From assembly GCF_019166065.1 (NCBI RefSeq), contig NZ_JAHTBN010000005.1, positions 239,385-303,384 of the forward strand: DNA of 64,000 nt. Direction: 5' to 3'. The translations under genes and the position numbers were made by a program. The notes beneath the pieces are model-generated. The model made no database searches and was not told the DNA's origin. It saw only the letters and a list, made by a program, of their open reading frames with translations. This DNA comes from Candidimonas humi. Lineage in GTDB: Bacteria; Pseudomonadota; Gammaproteobacteria; Burkholderiales; Burkholderiaceae_B. Positions 1 to 9,675 of the stretch are shown here, piece by piece; position 1 is the first letter of the stretch; the number at the start of each line of letters is the position of its first letter.

Positions 1-84
1 TACGATCCGCCCTGGAATCCCGGCATGGCAAGCCGCGCGGCCAAGCAGCACCTGGGCATAGACGAAAGGGCGGCCTGGTCCTGA
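1..84 (+). CDS. C-terminal end of an unidentified protein (cut by window start)
   Basis: Frame 1 is open from the first base and ends at TGA 82-84, giving the last 27 residues of a protein, YDPPWNPGMASRAAKQHLG and a short tail. The stop shares its last base with the ATG of the next gene (TGATG), so the two are probably co-transcribed and translationally coupled. The YDPPW string recalls the C-terminus of SOUL-type heme-binding proteins, but this is too little sequence for a family assignment and I treat the function as unknown. Confidence 0.5.
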   Translation, partial: YDPPWNPGMASRAAKQHLGIDERAAWS

Positions 85-479
85 TGGGCGCGGACAAGAT
101 TGCGGCGCCCTCGTCGGTGTCTGCGTCGGCGTTGCCATCATCGGCATCGGCTGAGCTTGAGGAATCCACAACAGACAGGGGATCGGCATCGGCTGCGAAA
201 CCCGCAGCGCTTGCCGGTTCTGCGCCGGCTTTAGCTCCCGCCTTACCGCCGACGTCGGCATTAGCTCCGCCGTCGGCGCCCAGCATCGGAGCGCCCCTGG
301 ACGAGACCTTGTGCGGTCTGCTGCTGGATGGCCTGGGTGCGCTTGCCGATGCGGGCGGCGTCGAAAAGGCCTGCCGGCTTGCGGGGCATGCCTACGTGAC
401 GCTCAGGCATGAAAACCCACAGCAAGCGCGCCGCTTCGATGTATTGCTGCATCGCCTGAGCCGGCGCCTGGACTGGTAG
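84..479 (+). CDS. hypothetical Ala/Ser/Pro-rich protein
   Basis: This 131-residue protein starts at the ATG that overlaps the preceding stop codon. Residues 1 to about 72 are low-complexity (Ala, Ser, Pro) and look disordered. The last 60 residues (DETLCGLLLDGLGALADAGG through LSRRLDW) look folded, helical and amphipathic, with a single Cys. No signal peptide or membrane segment is visible. I do not recognise the family. Start coupling with the upstream gene supports it being real; the Ala-rich head alone could arise by chance in high-GC DNA, but the C-terminal composition is protein-like. Confidence 0.55.
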   Translation: MGADKIAAPSSVSASALPSSASAELEESTTDRGSASAAKPAALAGSAPALAPALPPTSALAPPSAPSIGAPLDETLCGLLLDGLGALADAGGVEKACRLAGHAYVTLRHENPQQARRFDVLLHRLSRRLDW

Positions 480-512
480 CCGTTGGTAGCTGCCTGCAGC
501 CGCCCGCACGCC

Positions 513-980
513 TCAGTGCTTCTGCCTGGACACGAAACGGATCGGCGCTTCCTTGTTCAAGGCGCGCACCAGGGAGCGGCGTTGCACCAGCAGGTCGGCC
601 AATGTGTAGCCGTCCAGGTAATCGAAATAGGCTTCGAGGGCCCCGCCCAGGATGCCGCGCAGGCCGCAGGCCGCCGTGATCAGGCATTGGTTGTTCTTGT
701 CGTCGAAGCATTCGACGATATGGAAATCCGGCTCCATGGAGCGGATCACCTCGCCCACATTGATTTCTTCCGGCGCCATCGCCAGCTTCAGGCCGCCCGC
801 GCGGCCCCGGACCGTCGTCAGGTAGCCCGAACGGCTCAGCGCGTGGACGACCTTGACCAGGTGGTTGCGCTGGATATCGAAGGTACTGGCGATTTCCTGC
901 ACAGTCACCAGTTCGTCTGGCCGCAACGCCGCGTAGATCAGGACACGCAGGCTGTAATCGGCGAAATCGGTCAGTTTCAT
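513..980 (-). CDS. nsrR: Rrf2-family nitric-oxide-sensing repressor NsrR
   Basis: This is a 155-residue Rrf2-type winged-helix regulator. The N-terminus (MKLTDFADYSLRVLIYAA) and the recognition region (QRNHLVKVVHALSRSGYLTT, then RGRAGGLKLA) match NsrR. Three cysteines, C91, C99 and C105, have the spacing expected for ligands of the [Fe-S] cluster that NO disrupts. In known NsrR proteins cluster nitrosylation releases DNA and derepresses NO-detoxification genes such as hmp or nor; none of those lie in this window. The upstream region contains a palindrome matching the NsrR consensus and overlapping a perfect -10 hexamer, which suggests autorepression. Length is normal for the family. IscR is less likely because its Cys spacing differs. 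Confidence 0.88.
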   Translation of the reverse strand: MKLTDFADYSLRVLIYAALRPDELVTVQEIASTFDIQRNHLVKVVHALSRSGYLTTVRGRAGGLKLAMAPEEINVGEVIRSMEPDFHIVECFDDKNNQCLITAACGLRGILGGALEAYFDYLDGYTLADLLVQRRSLVRALNKEAPIRFVSRQKH

Positions 981-1041
981 AGTGCGATGGCGGATAGGGG
1001 ACCGGCCGCCGCGGTGTCGCCGCGTGGCCGCCGCATCAATG

Positions 1042-1058
1042 ATGCATTATAAATACAT
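1042..1058 (-). promoter_or_regulatory. Candidate NsrR operator over the nsrR -10 element
   Basis: ATGCATT and AATACAT are separated by 3 bp, an inverted repeat (6 of 7 pairs) that fits the NsrR consensus of two ATGCATT-like half-sites. On the minus strand TATAAT (1051 to 1046) lies inside it, 66 bp upstream of the nsrR ATG. Binding would block polymerase. The match is seen in the sequence; autorepression is inferred. Confidence 0.65.
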
Positions 1059-1174
1059 AAATTGGTAGCGATAATTCCCGTCGCGGCGCGCCGTGCGCCC
1101 TGCGGCCCGACGGGCGATTGGGCGCCATGCGCCGTCACGGCTTCGCTGGCGCACTCGGCGCCTGGATCCGGCGC

Positions 1175-1633
1175 CTAGTATTCGATGTGCTCGGGAAATG
1201 ATTTCTTGGGGTCTTGCGGGCGCATGCGAGGATTGCGCGCCGCCTTGCCCATGGCCAGCAACAGCCGCGCGGCGATGAGCGCGAAGCCCGCGGGCAGCCA
1301 TTCGTCCATGTGGCCGGACCGGGCATGCCAGGCCTGGATGCCCAGCCGCAGCGCCAAGAAAAACAGCACCCAGGCGGCGATGATCAGCAGCAGGCCGATA
1401 AAGCGCGGAGCCCGCGCGGGCGGTTCGGCCTGTTGCGCTACGGGCGATGCCGGTATGTCGCCGCCGGTTGCGGCGGACCCGCCGGCGCTTTCGGCGCCGC
1501 GGCTTTTTTGCGATTCGGCCTCGGCTTGCCGGGCCGCTGCGGACGGCTGGGTCCGGTTCGAGTCGCCCAATTTCTGTACGTATGAGGCATAGTCCCCGTC
1601 GCCGGGGCCTTCGTATCGGTTCGAGTCGTTCAT
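1175..1633 (-). CDS. hypothetical two-helix membrane protein
   Basis: This 152-residue protein has a hydrophilic, probably disordered N-terminal 75 residues rich in Ala, Gly, Ser and Gln. Two hydrophobic segments follow, at about residues 79-98 (GLLLIIAAWVLFFLALRLGI) and 112-128 (WLPAGFALIAARLLLAM), then a basic tail. It sits 27 bp downstream of coaBC on the same strand, so it may be the last gene of the ribF-ileS-lspA-coaBC transcript. No catalytic motif is visible. I do not recognise a named family; it resembles the small uncharacterised inner-membrane proteins common in Bordetella relatives. A DUT gene, often found after coaBC in relatives, is not here. Confidence 0.7.
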   Translation of the reverse strand: MNDSNRYEGPGDGDYASYVQKLGDSNRTQPSAAARQAEAESQKSRGAESAGGSAATGGDIPASPVAQQAEPPARAPRFIGLLLIIAAWVLFFLALRLGIQAWHARSGHMDEWLPAGFALIAARLLLAMGKAARNPRMRPQDPKKSFPEHIEY

Positions 1634-1660
1634 CTTCGTGTTCTCGCGGCCTGCGCCGTC

Positions 1661-2875
1661 TCAGTGCCGCGGCCGGGCGCGGTCGAGCCGCTCGGCGATC
1701 TCACGTACCAGGCGGCGCGCGGCCTCCATCTTGGGCAGGACCGGCAATTCGGCATGGCCCTGCGCATCGAACAGCACCAGTTGCGTGGTCTCGGTATTCA
1801 TGGAGTGTTGCGCCAGATTGCCCACCAGCAGCGGCACGCCCTTGCGTTCGCGCTTGGCGCGCGCGTGTTCATGCAGGTTTTCGGTTTCGGCCGCAAAGCC
1901 CACGCACCAGGGGCCGTCGGGCAGGCGGGCGACGTCTGCCAGGATGTCGGGGTTGGGCGCAAACCGCAGTTCGGGAGCGCCGCCGCCGGTGGTCTTTTTC
2001 AGCTTGCTGTCCGAGGCATTGGCCACGTGCCAGTCGGCAACGGCCGCCACGGCAATGAAGAGGTCGGCGCCGCGCACCGCCTGCATCACGGCGGCATGCA
2101 TCTGCCTTGCGCTTTCCACGTCGATGCGCGCCACGCCCTGGGGTGGTGCGAGCAGCGTCGGCCCCGACACCAACGTGACTTCGGCGCCCGCTTCGCGCGC
2201 GGCCCGGGCCAGCGCATAGCCGGTCTTGCCGGACGACCGGTTGCTGATGATCCGTACCGGATCTATCGGTTCGGCGGTGGGGCCGGCGGTGATGACCACG
2301 CGCCGGCCGGCCAGGGCCTTGGGCTGGAAGAAGGCGATGAGCTCGGCCAGGATTTCGCCGGGCTCGAGCATGCGGCCGCTGCCGGTTTCGCCGCAGGCCT
2401 GGCTGCCTTCGGCCGGGCCGAGAATGGCGACGCCATCGGCGCGCAACTGGGCGATATTGCGCTGTGTGGCCGGGTGCAGCCACATTTCCCGGTTCATGGC
2501 CGGCGCCACCAGCAGGGGACAGTTGCCGCGCGCCACGCATAGGGTGGCCAGCAGGTCGTCGGCCATGCCGTGGGCCAGCCTGGCAATGAAATCGGTGCTG
2601 GCCGGGGCGATCAGGATGGCATCGGCGCCGCGGGTCAGGTTGATGTGCGCCATGCTGTTGGGCACGCGCGCATCGAAGGTGTCCAGGTAGACGGCGCGCC
2701 CCGACAACGCCTGCATGGTGGTGAGGGTGATGAACTGCGTCGCGGCGGCCGTCATGACCACGTCGATCGCGGCCCCTTCGTCCTGCGCGCGGCGCAATAA
2801 TTCGGCGCTCTTGTAGCAGGCGATGCCGCCGGTCAGTCCCAGGACGATGCGTTTGTCTGCGAGGTCTTGTGTCAC
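1661..2875 (-). CDS. coaBC: Bifunctional phosphopantothenoylcysteine decarboxylase / phosphopantothenate-cysteine ligase
   Basis: This 404-residue fused enzyme makes 4'-phosphopantetheine for coenzyme A in two steps. The CoaB half ligates cysteine to phosphopantothenate using CTP, and the CoaC half decarboxylates the product using FMN. The N-terminal CoaC domain shows the flavoprotein start (GLTGGIACYKSAELLRRA), His77, the PAMN motif with Asn128, and the ACGETGSGRM flap with Cys161. The CoaB half begins at about residue 190 with RRVVITAGPTAEPIDPVR, carries NRSSGKTGYALA and the SKLKK lysines. Length and domain order are those of a normal Dfp protein. It lies downstream of lspA with a 127 bp gap, in the ribF-ileS-lspA-coaBC order typical of this family of bacteria. 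Confidence 0.97.
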   Translation of the reverse strand: MTQDLADKRIVLGLTGGIACYKSAELLRRAQDEGAAIDVVMTAAATQFITLTTMQALSGRAVYLDTFDARVPNSMAHINLTRGADAILIAPASTDFIARLAHGMADDLLATLCVARGNCPLLVAPAMNREMWLHPATQRNIAQLRADGVAILGPAEGSQACGETGSGRMLEPGEILAELIAFFQPKALAGRRVVITAGPTAEPIDPVRIISNRSSGKTGYALARAAREAGAEVTLVSGPTLLAPPQGVARIDVESARQMHAAVMQAVRGADLFIAVAAVADWHVANASDSKLKKTTGGGAPELRFAPNPDILADVARLPDGPWCVGFAAETENLHEHARAKRERKGVPLLVGNLAQHSMNTETTQLVLFDAQGHAELPVLPKMEAARRLVREIAERLDRARPRH

Positions 2876-3002
2876 GAAGCTTGTTCTCCGCTGGCGGATA
2901 TCCAGTGTGGCCGATGCGCCGGGCCGCTACCGCGTGCCGCTGCCTCGGGCGGCCGGCCTGGCCTGCTCGATCAGGCGAGCGCGCAGGCCGCCGCTAGGCC
3001 GA

Positions 3003-3563
3003 TCATAACCTGCGGCGACGGCGTTCGCGCCCCACGCGCAGCAGCTCGTCCAGTATCAGCAGGATCGCGCCGCAGGTGATTGCGACGTCGGCGATGTTGA
3101 AGGCGGGGAAATACCAGTCGCGCCAATAGAACAGCAGGAAGTCGACGACGTGGCCGTGCTGGATGCGGTCCACCACATTGCCCACCGCGCCGCCCAGGAT
3201 CGCGGTAAGCGATGAGCAGAACAGCGGCTGGCCGGAGTCGCGCCGCAGCAGGTTGACGATCAGCGCCGCCGCGCCGATGGCGATGGCGGTGAACAGCCAG
3301 CGCTGCCAGCCCTGGCCCTCGGCGAGGAAGCTGAAGGCTGCGCCGCTGTTGTGCAGCAGCGTGAAATCGAAGAAGGGCAGTACGTGCAGGCGCTCGCCGT
3401 AGTGCAGGTGCGAGTCGAAGTAGGCCTTGGCCGCCTGGTCCAGCAGCACGATCAGCACGGCCGCGCCGAGCCAGGCCCAGAAGCGCCAGGCTCGGTCGCG
3501 GGGCGTGCGCGCCGCGCGGCCTGCCGTACCGGCGTCGCGGCCAGCTTCGCGCGCTTCAGGCAT
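3003..3563 (-). CDS. lspA: Lipoprotein signal peptidase (signal peptidase II)
   Basis: LspA is the 186-residue inner-membrane aspartic protease that cuts signal peptides from diacylglyceryl-modified prolipoproteins at the lipobox cysteine. Four hydrophobic helices are visible. The two catalytic aspartates are D141 (in HGHVVDF) and D159 (in FPAFNIAD). The conserved GNVVDRI stretch precedes them. The first 25 residues form a hydrophilic extension longer than in E. coli. The start codon lies 8 bp inside the 3' end of ileS, the usual ileS-lspA coupling. One clear client in this window is BamB, which carries a lipobox. Confidence 0.96.
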   Translation of the reverse strand: MPEAREAGRDAGTAGRAARTPRDRAWRFWAWLGAAVLIVLLDQAAKAYFDSHLHYGERLHVLPFFDFTLLHNSGAAFSFLAEGQGWQRWLFTAIAIGAAALIVNLLRRDSGQPLFCSSLTAILGGAVGNVVDRIQHGHVVDFLLFYWRDWYFPAFNIADVAITCGAILLILDELLRVGRERRRRRL

Positions 3564-6393
3564 GGTGCCGCACTTCGCCGTGGCCGAACAGATTGTCCAC
3601 GCAACGCCCGCAGAGCTCGGGGTGCTCGGGGTCGTGGCCTACGTCGGCGCGGTGGTGCCAGCAGCGTTCGCACTTCTTGTGCGTGGTGGGGCTGACCTCG
3701 ATGCGCAGGTCCTGGGCCGATTCGTGCAGCGTGGCGCGCGAGACGATGAGCACGAAGCGCAGGTCGTCGTCCAGCGAGGCCAGCATGCGGTGATCGTCGC
3801 CCGCGGCGTAGATGTCCAGTTCGGCGGCCAGCGAGGAGCCGACCAGGCCGGCGCTGCGCACTTCTTCTATCTTGCGCAAGGCCTCGGCGCGTATCTCGCG
3901 CAGGCGGCCCCATTTGTCGAGCAGCACCTGGGCGTCGACCTGCGCGGGCAGCGCATGGAAGAGCTCGGTGAAGATGCTGACGACCTTGGTGTTGGCGTGC
4001 AGGTCGGCCCAGGCCTCTTCGGCGGTGAAGGACAGAATGGGCGCCAGCAGCTTGAGCAGCGCGTGCGCCACGTGATAGAGCGCGGTCTGCGCCGAGCGGC
4101 GCGCTGCGCTCGTGCGGCCGGTGGTATAGAGGCGGTCCTTGAGCACATCCAGGTAGAAGGCGCCCAGGTCTTCGGAGCAGAACACCTGCAGGCGCGCCAC
4201 GGCCGGGTGGAATTCATAGCGCTCGTAGTTGGCCAGCACCTCGGCCTGCATGCGCGCGGTCATGGCCAGCGCATAGCGGTCGATCTCGAACATGTGCTCC
4301 AGGGGCAGGGCATCGGCCACGGGATCGAAGTCGCTCAGGTTGCCCAGCAGGAACTTGAGCGTGTTGCGGATGCGGCGGTAGCCTTCGACCACGCGCTTGA
4401 GAATCTCGTCCGAGATCGACAGTTCGCCCGAATAGTCGGTGGAGGCCGTCCACAGGCGCAGGATCTCGGCGCCGAGGGAGTCCGAGACTTTCTGCGGCGC
4501 CACCACATTGCCCACGGATTTGCTCATCTTGCGGCCCTGGCCGTCGACCACGAAACCGTGCGTGAGCAAAGCCTTGTAGGGCGGACGGCCGTACAGCATG
4601 CAACTGGTGAGCAGCGAGGAATGGAACCACCCGCGGTGCTGGTCGGAACCTTCCAGGTACAGGTCGGCGGGCCATTGCAGCAGGTCGGCGTGCGAGCCTT
4701 TCAGGTCGTGGTCGCGCCCGCCCATGACCGTGGCGTGCGTGCTGCCCGAATCGAACCAGACGTCGAGCGTGTCGGGGTTCTTGATGTATTGGTCGGCTTC
4801 GTCGCCCAGCAGTTCGCGCGGGTCGAGCGACTGCCAGGCCTCGATGCCGTGCTTTTCGACGCGCTGCGCCACTTGTTCGAGCAATTCGACGGTGCGCGGA
4901 TGCAGTTCGCCGGTTTCCTTGTGCACGAAGAAGGCCATGGGCACGCCCCACTGGCGCTGGCGCGACAGGGTCCAGTCGGGGCGGTTGGCGATCATGGCGT
5001 GCAGCCGTGCGCGGCCCCAGGCGGGATAGAAGGCGGTCTGTTCTATGCCTTCCAGCGCGGCCTCGCGCAGCGATTTGCCCGAACGGGGCAGCCGGTCCAT
5101 GCCGGCGAACCACTGGCTGGTGGCGCGGTAGATGATCGGCGTCTTGTGGCGCCAGCAGTGCATGTAGCTGTGCCGGTGTTGTTCCACCTTGAGCAGGTTG
5201 CCGGCCGCCTGCAGGGTTTCGACGATCTTGGGGTTGGCCTTCCAGATCATCATGCCGCCGAAAAGCGGCAGGCTCGGGACGTAGTGGCCGTCACCCATCA
5301 CGGGGTTGATGATCTGCTCGTCGGCCAGGCCGTGCGCCTTGCACGACACGAAGTCTTCGACGCCATAGGCGGGCGAAGAGTGCACCACGCCGGTGCCGGC
5401 TTCGAGCGTGACGTAGTCGCCCAGGTAGACGGGCGACATGCGGCGGTAGCCCGGGTCGACGTCATGCAGCGGATGCTTGAATTCGAGATTGGCCAGGGCG
5501 CTGCCCTTGGCCGTGGCGAGAATGCTGCCGCTCAGGCCCCATTGTTCCAGGCAGGATTGCACCAGGTCCTTGGCCAGCAGCAGGCAGCGCCCGGTGGCGC
5601 GCGGCTCGTCCAGCAGCACCAGGGCGTAGTCGATGTCCGGGTGCACGTTCAGCGCCTGGTTGGCGGGCAGGGTCCAGGGCGTGGTGGTCCAGATGACGAT
5701 GGCGCCGTCTTCGACGGCGGCCAGGCCGAACGCGTGCGCCAGCTTCTCGCGGTTGCCGAAGCGCAGCGCCACGTAGACGGCCGGATCGGTGCGATCGGCG
5801 TATTCCACCTCGGCCTCGGCCAGGGCGGAACCGCAGTCGAAGCACCAGTTCACCGGCTTGAGCCCGCGGTACACATAGCCCTTGTCCATGATGCGCGCCA
5901 GCACCCGCAGCTCGTCGGCCTCGTTGCCGAAGTTCATCGTCAGGTAGGGGTGGTCCCAGTCGGCCAGCACGCCCAGGCGCTTGAAATCCTTGCGCTGGCG
6001 GTCGATCTGCTCGAGCGCATAGGCGCGCGCCTTGGACTGCACCTCGGCCACCGGCAGGTTCTTGCCGTATTTCTTTTCGATCTGGATCTCGATGGGCATG
6101 CCGTGGCAGTCCCAGCCCGGCACGTATTGCGCGTCATAGCCGGCCATGGCGCGGCTCTTGACGATGATGTCCTTCAAGATCTTGTTGACCGCGTGGCCGA
6201 TGTGGATGTCGCCATTGGCGTAGGGCGGGCCGTCGTGCAGCACGAACTTGGGCCGGCCCCGGCTGGCCTCGCGTATCGCGGCATAGACTTTGTTTTCTTC
6301 CCAGTCGGCGATCCACGTCGGCTCCCGCTTGGCGAGGTCGCCGCGCATGGGAAATGGGGTGTCGGGCAGATTGAGAGTGTTTCTATAGTCCAT
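3556..6393 (-). CDS. ileS: Isoleucyl-tRNA synthetase
   Basis: IleS is a class I aminoacyl-tRNA synthetase of about 945 residues that charges tRNA-Ile. The HIGH signature ([13 protein letters not shown]), the KMSKS loop ([10 protein letters not shown]) and a C-terminal zinc-binding pair of CxxC motifs (CERCW and CGRC) are all present. The CP1 editing domain occupies the middle. I place the start at the ATG of [18 protein letters not shown] because this matches the conserved IleS N-terminus; the reading frame itself runs 11 codons further upstream. With this start it overlaps the end of ribF by 11 bp, consistent with coupling. It overlaps lspA by 8 bp at its 3' end. Confidence 0.97.
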   Translation of the reverse strand: MDYRNTLNLPDTPFPMRGDLAKREPTWIADWEENKVYAAIREASRGRPKFVLHDGPPYANGDIHIGHAVNKILKDIIVKSRAMAGYDAQYVPGWDCHGMPIEIQIEKKYGKNLPVAEVQSKARAYALEQIDRQRKDFKRLGVLADWDHPYLTMNFGNEADELRVLARIMDKGYVYRGLKPVNWCFDCGSALAEAEVEYADRTDPAVYVALRFGNREKLAHAFGLAAVEDGAIVIWTTTPWTLPANQALNVHPDIDYALVLLDEPRATGRCLLLAKDLVQSCLEQWGLSGSILATAKGSALANLEFKHPLHDVDPGYRRMSPVYLGDYVTLEAGTGVVHSSPAYGVEDFVSCKAHGLADEQIINPVMGDGHYVPSLPLFGGMMIWKANPKIVETLQAAGNLLKVEQHRHSYMHCWRHKTPIIYRATSQWFAGMDRLPRSGKSLREAALEGIEQTAFYPAWGRARLHAMIANRPDWTLSRQRQWGVPMAFFVHKETGELHPRTVELLEQVAQRVEKHGIEAWQSLDPRELLGDEADQYIKNPDTLDVWFDSGSTHATVMGGRDHDLKGSHADLLQWPADLYLEGSDQHRGWFHSSLLTSCMLYGRPPYKALLTHGFVVDGQGRKMSKSVGNVVAPQKVSDSLGAEILRLWTASTDYSGELSISDEILKRVVEGYRRIRNTLKFLLGNLSDFDPVADALPLEHMFEIDRYALAMTARMQAEVLANYERYEFHPAVARLQVFCSEDLGAFYLDVLKDRLYTTGRTSAARRSAQTALYHVAHALLKLLAPILSFTAEEAWADLHANTKVVSIFTELFHALPAQVDAQVLLDKWGRLREIRAEALRKIEEVRSAGLVGSSLAAELDIYAAGDDHRMLASLDDDLRFVLIVSRATLHESAQDLRIEVSPTTHKKCERCWHHRADVGHDPEHPELCGRCVDNLFGHGEVRHHA

Positions 6394-7348
6394 GGACGGC
6401 GAAATAGTCGCGAGCGCTGCGCGCATCTTTTTCGATCGCGGCAGTCAGAGTGGGTAAGTCGGGAAATTTTTCCTCGTCCCGCAGAAATTCGAGGAATTCG
6501 ATGCGTGTGAGTTTACCGTATGCGTCGATGCGGCAGTCCAGCAGATGCACTTCCAGCATGACCTGGCCGCCGCCGGCGATGGTGGGGCGCACCCCCAGGC
6601 TGGCCACTCCGGGCAGCGGCGCCTCGGCCAGCCCGTGGGCGCGCACGACGTAGATGCCCGAGCGTACCGCGCACAGCGGCGGCACGCGCAGGTTCAGCGT
6701 GGGAAACCCCAGGGTGCGCCCGAGTTTCTGGCCGTGCACCACGTGGCCGCTGATGTGATAGGTATGGCCGAGCAAGTGTTCGGCGCGGCCCAGGTCTCCC
6801 ACCGCCAGCGCGGTGCGTACCTCGGAACTGGAAATGCGGTGGCCGTGCTCGTCGGCCACGTCGGCGATGGTCTCGACCTGGAAGCCGTGGCGCGCGCCCA
6901 TGGCTCGCAGCAGCGCGATGTCGCCGGCACGCTTGTGGCCGTAGCGGAAATCCTCGCCCACCAGCAGCCAGCGGGTGTTCAGGCCGCGCAGCAGCAGTTG
7001 CTCGATGAAGTCCTCGGCCGACATGTCGGCCAGGCGCTGGTTGAAGCGTTCCAGCGCGACCTGTTCTATGCCGTGCCGGGCCAGCGCGCACATCTTGTCG
7101 CGCAGGCTGCTGATCTGGGTGGGGATGAGTTCGGGGCGATGGCCCTTGCCGGCGAAATAGGCGCGCGGGTGCGGCTCGAAGGTCATCACCGTGGGCGCCA
7201 GGCCCTGGGCGCGGGCATGGCCGGCCACGCGCGCCAGGATCGCCTGGTGGCCGCGATGCACGCCGTCGAAATTGCCTATCGTCACGGCGCTCGGACGGTC
7301 GGAGTCGAAGCGCGGCAGGCAGCGGTAGATACGGGGAGAAGGATTCAC
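6383..7348 (-). CDS. ribF: Bifunctional riboflavin kinase / FMN adenylyltransferase
   Basis: RibF converts riboflavin to FMN and then FAD with ATP. The N-terminal adenylyltransferase domain has the nucleotidyltransferase motif [16 protein letters not shown]. The C-terminal flavokinase domain has [11 protein letters not shown] and the [10 protein letters not shown] region. The frame is open far upstream without an ATG in a sensible place. The start I choose is GTG at 7348 ([14 protein letters not shown]), which gives 321 residues, the usual length. It is divergent from purN, with only 60 bp between the two starts, so the promoters must be packed back to back. It heads the ribF-ileS-lspA-coaBC run. 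Confidence 0.93.
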   Translation of the reverse strand: MNPSPRIYRCLPRFDSDRPSAVTIGNFDGVHRGHQAILARVAGHARAQGLAPTVMTFEPHPRAYFAGKGHRPELIPTQISSLRDKMCALARHGIEQVALERFNQRLADMSAEDFIEQLLLRGLNTRWLLVGEDFRYGHKRAGDIALLRAMGARHGFQVETIADVADEHGHRISSSEVRTALAVGDLGRAEHLLGHTYHISGHVVHGQKLGRTLGFPTLNLRVPPLCAVRSGIYVVRAHGLAEAPLPGVASLGVRPTIAGGGQVMLEVHLLDCRIDAYGKLTRIEFLEFLRDEEKFPDLPTLTAAIEKDARSARDYFAVHGL

Positions 7349-7408
7349 AGACGAGAGTTTACAATTTTGGATTATTCCGCAGATTTTTCCGCTCAGGAAC
7401 CGCCCATT

Positions 7409-8101
7409 TTGATTCACTCTTCCCCTACACGCTGCCGCCTCGTCATACTGATTTCGGGCCGCGGCAGCAATATGCAGGCCATCGTCGAGGCCGTGCGCGC
7501 GCAATCGCTGCCCCTGGATGTATGCGCCGTGATCGCCAACAGGGCCGATGCGGCCGGCCTGGCCTGGGCGCGCGAGCAGGGGCTGGACGCCCGGCTGGTG
7601 GCGCATCGCGACTACGCCTCGCGCGCTGAGTTCGACCAGGCGCTGGCGCAACTGATCGACGGCTATCGCCCCGATTACATCCTGATGGCGGGCTTCATGC
7701 GGGTGCTGACCACCGAATTCGTCGAACGCTACAGCGGCCGCCTGCTGAACATCCATCCCTCGCTATTGCCCGCGTTTCCAGGGCTGCACACCCACCAGCA
7801 GGCGCTGGCCATGGGGGTGCAGTGGCATGGCTGCACCGTGCATTTCGTCACGCCGGTGCTGGACCACGGCCCCATCGTTGCCCAGGGTGCGATGCCGGTG
7901 CTGGCCGGCGACACCCCCGACACCCTGGCCGCCAGGCTGCTGGAACTCGAGCACGAGGTCTACGCACTGGTGGTGCGCTGGCTGGCCGAGGGCAGGGTGG
8001 AACTCGACGCTGCCGGGCAGCGCGCCACAGTGCGCGGCGTGAGCCATCGCTGCGTGCTGCGCATGCCGCAAGGCCAGGTTTTGCCGGAGACCGTGCAATG
8101 A
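7409..8101 (+). CDS. purN: Phosphoribosylglycinamide formyltransferase 1
   Basis: PurN transfers a formyl group from 10-formyl-tetrahydrofolate to GAR in purine synthesis. Diagnostic motifs are ISGRGSNMQAI near the N-terminus, LNIHPSLLPAFPGLHTHQQA with the catalytic N-x-H-x-S-L-L-P core, GCTVHFVT and DHGPIVAQ. No ATG fits the family start. I place the start at TTG 7409 (then IHSSPTRCRLVILISGRG), preceded by AGGAAC at a suitable distance, giving 230 residues. Its TGA overlaps the ATG of rsmB (ATGA), implying translational coupling. A purine gene (purA) lies far downstream in the window but is not linked. Confidence 0.93.
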   Translation: MIHSSPTRCRLVILISGRGSNMQAIVEAVRAQSLPLDVCAVIANRADAAGLAWAREQGLDARLVAHRDYASRAEFDQALAQLIDGYRPDYILMAGFMRVLTTEFVERYSGRLLNIHPSLLPAFPGLHTHQQALAMGVQWHGCTVHFVTPVLDHGPIVAQGAMPVLAGDTPDTLAARLLELEHEVYALVVRWLAEGRVELDAAGQRATVRGVSHRCVLRMPQGQVLPETVQ

Positions 8102-9531
8102 AGCGCCCCTCCAACCCCAATAGTCGCGACGCCGCCTCTACAGGCCGCAGTTCCAAGCCCGCGGATCGTGGCTCGGCCGGCCGCCCCGGCCGGGCCGCCA
8201 AGGGCCGTCCCTCGGGCGGCCGCGCTGCCGCGCAAGGCGCCGCCGCAAGCCCGGCGCAGCGCCTGCTGCCCGCCGCCACGCGCATCGAACAGGTGCGCGA
8301 GGTGCTGGGTGAAGTGCTGCAGTGGGAATATCCCGCCGACGCCGTGTTGTCGCATTGGCTGCGCGCCCGCCCGCACATGGGCGCGCGTGATCGCGCCGAG
8401 GTGGCCGAGGCGGTGTTCGACGCCTTGCGCCATTTGCGCCGCTACCGCCATTTCGCCGAGAGCGGCAGCGGGCCGGCGGCGCGCCGCCTGGCCATCCTGG
8501 GGCTCGCCTCGGTGTTCAGCGAGCAGGTCCTGGACGCCGCCCTGCAAGAAGACGAACGCGAGTGGCTGGCGCGCCTGCGCCGCATCGACCCGGCCAGCCT
8601 GCCTGCCGCGGTGCGCCACAGCCTGCCGGACTGGCTGGAGCAGCGCCTGGCCGACGTGCCGCAAGCCGAAGCGCTGATCGAGGCGCTGAACCGTCCGGCG
8701 CCCCTGGACGTGCGCGTCAATCCCCTGAAGGCCGAGCGCGCCACGGTGCTCGAGGCGCTGCGCGCGGGCCCCGCGGCGCGCTACAGCCCCGAGCCCACGC
8801 TCCATTCGCCCTGGGGCATACGCCTGCAGGGCCGGCCTTCGGTGAATCGCTGGCCGCTGTTCGAAAACGGCAGCCTCGAGGTCCAGGACGAGGGCAGCCA
8901 GGTCCTGGTTGCCCTGGTGGCCCCCAAGCGCGGCGAGATGGTCATCGACTATTGCGCAGGCGCTGGCGGCAAGACCCTGCTGCTGGGGGCCTTGATGCGC
9001 TCTACCGGCCGCCTGTACGCCTTCGATGTGTCGGCCGCCAGGCTGGCGCGCGCCAAGCCCCGGGTGGCCCGCAGCGGGCTGTCCAACGTGGTTCCCGTGG
9101 TGATCCGCGCCGACGGCGACCAGCGCGTCAAGCGCCTGGCGGGCAAGGCCCACCGGGTATTGGTCGACGCCCCGTGCAGCGGGCTGGGCACCCTGCGCCG
9201 CAATCCGGACCTGAAATGGCGCCAGCATCCCGAATCGCTGGCCGAGTTGTGCCAGGTGCAGGCCCGCATCCTGCGCCAGGCGGCCCGTTGCGTGGCGCCG
9301 GGCGGGCGCCTGGTGTATGCCACCTGCAGCGTCCTGCCGGAAGAAAACGAAAACCAGGTTCAGGCTTTCCTGGCGGAAAACCCCGAATTCGAGCTGCTGG
9401 AGGCCGGCCCGATCCTGGCCGATCGTTGCGAAAATCTGACATTCCAGGGGCCGTATTTGTCCCTGCGCCCGGACCGCGACGGCACCGACGGATTCTTCGC
9501 GGCGGCCATGCAACGGCGCAAGCCCGCCTGA
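8098..9531 (+). CDS. rsmB: 16S rRNA m5C methyltransferase, RsmB/NOP family
   Basis: This 477-residue protein is a SAM-dependent RNA m5C methyltransferase. After a basic, Ala/Gly/Arg-rich extension (residues 1 to about 55) comes a NusB-like RNA-binding region, then a Rossmann methyltransferase. The Rossmann part has the SAM motif DYCAGAGGKTLLLGALM, the catalytic DAPCSGLG and the second cysteine in YATCSVLPEEN. These fit RsmB, which methylates C967 of 16S rRNA. RsmF or another NOP-family member cannot be fully excluded, since the N-terminal domain is divergent. It overlaps purN by 4 bp. Confidence 0.85.
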   Translation: MKRPSNPNSRDAASTGRSSKPADRGSAGRPGRAAKGRPSGGRAAAQGAAASPAQRLLPAATRIEQVREVLGEVLQWEYPADAVLSHWLRARPHMGARDRAEVAEAVFDALRHLRRYRHFAESGSGPAARRLAILGLASVFSEQVLDAALQEDEREWLARLRRIDPASLPAAVRHSLPDWLEQRLADVPQAEALIEALNRPAPLDVRVNPLKAERATVLEALRAGPAARYSPEPTLHSPWGIRLQGRPSVNRWPLFENGSLEVQDEGSQVLVALVAPKRGEMVIDYCAGAGGKTLLLGALMRSTGRLYAFDVSAARLARAKPRVARSGLSNVVPVVIRADGDQRVKRLAGKAHRVLVDAPCSGLGTLRRNPDLKWRQHPESLAELCQVQARILRQAARCVAPGGRLVYATCSVLPEENENQVQAFLAENPEFELLEAGPILADRCENLTFQGPYLSLRPDRDGTDGFFAAAMQRRKPA

Positions 9532-9675
9532 AGCTGAACCGTAGCTGACTCGTACGCCCGATTTTTTGCTTAGTCATTGATTTTTCTCAAAAACTAAAAT
9601 GAAAATTAGCTGTCATACGAGGGCCAACTGGGCTAAACTTCTAGATGTTTTCAAGACGGAGGCTTAATTAAGCTC

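Noticed and set aside
3427..6510. Plus-strand open frame of 1027 codons opposite ileS
   Set aside because: It is the antisense shadow of ileS in GC-rich DNA. Its translation is rich in His, Gln, Gly, Ala and Arg with no domain, whereas the minus strand encodes an intact IleS.
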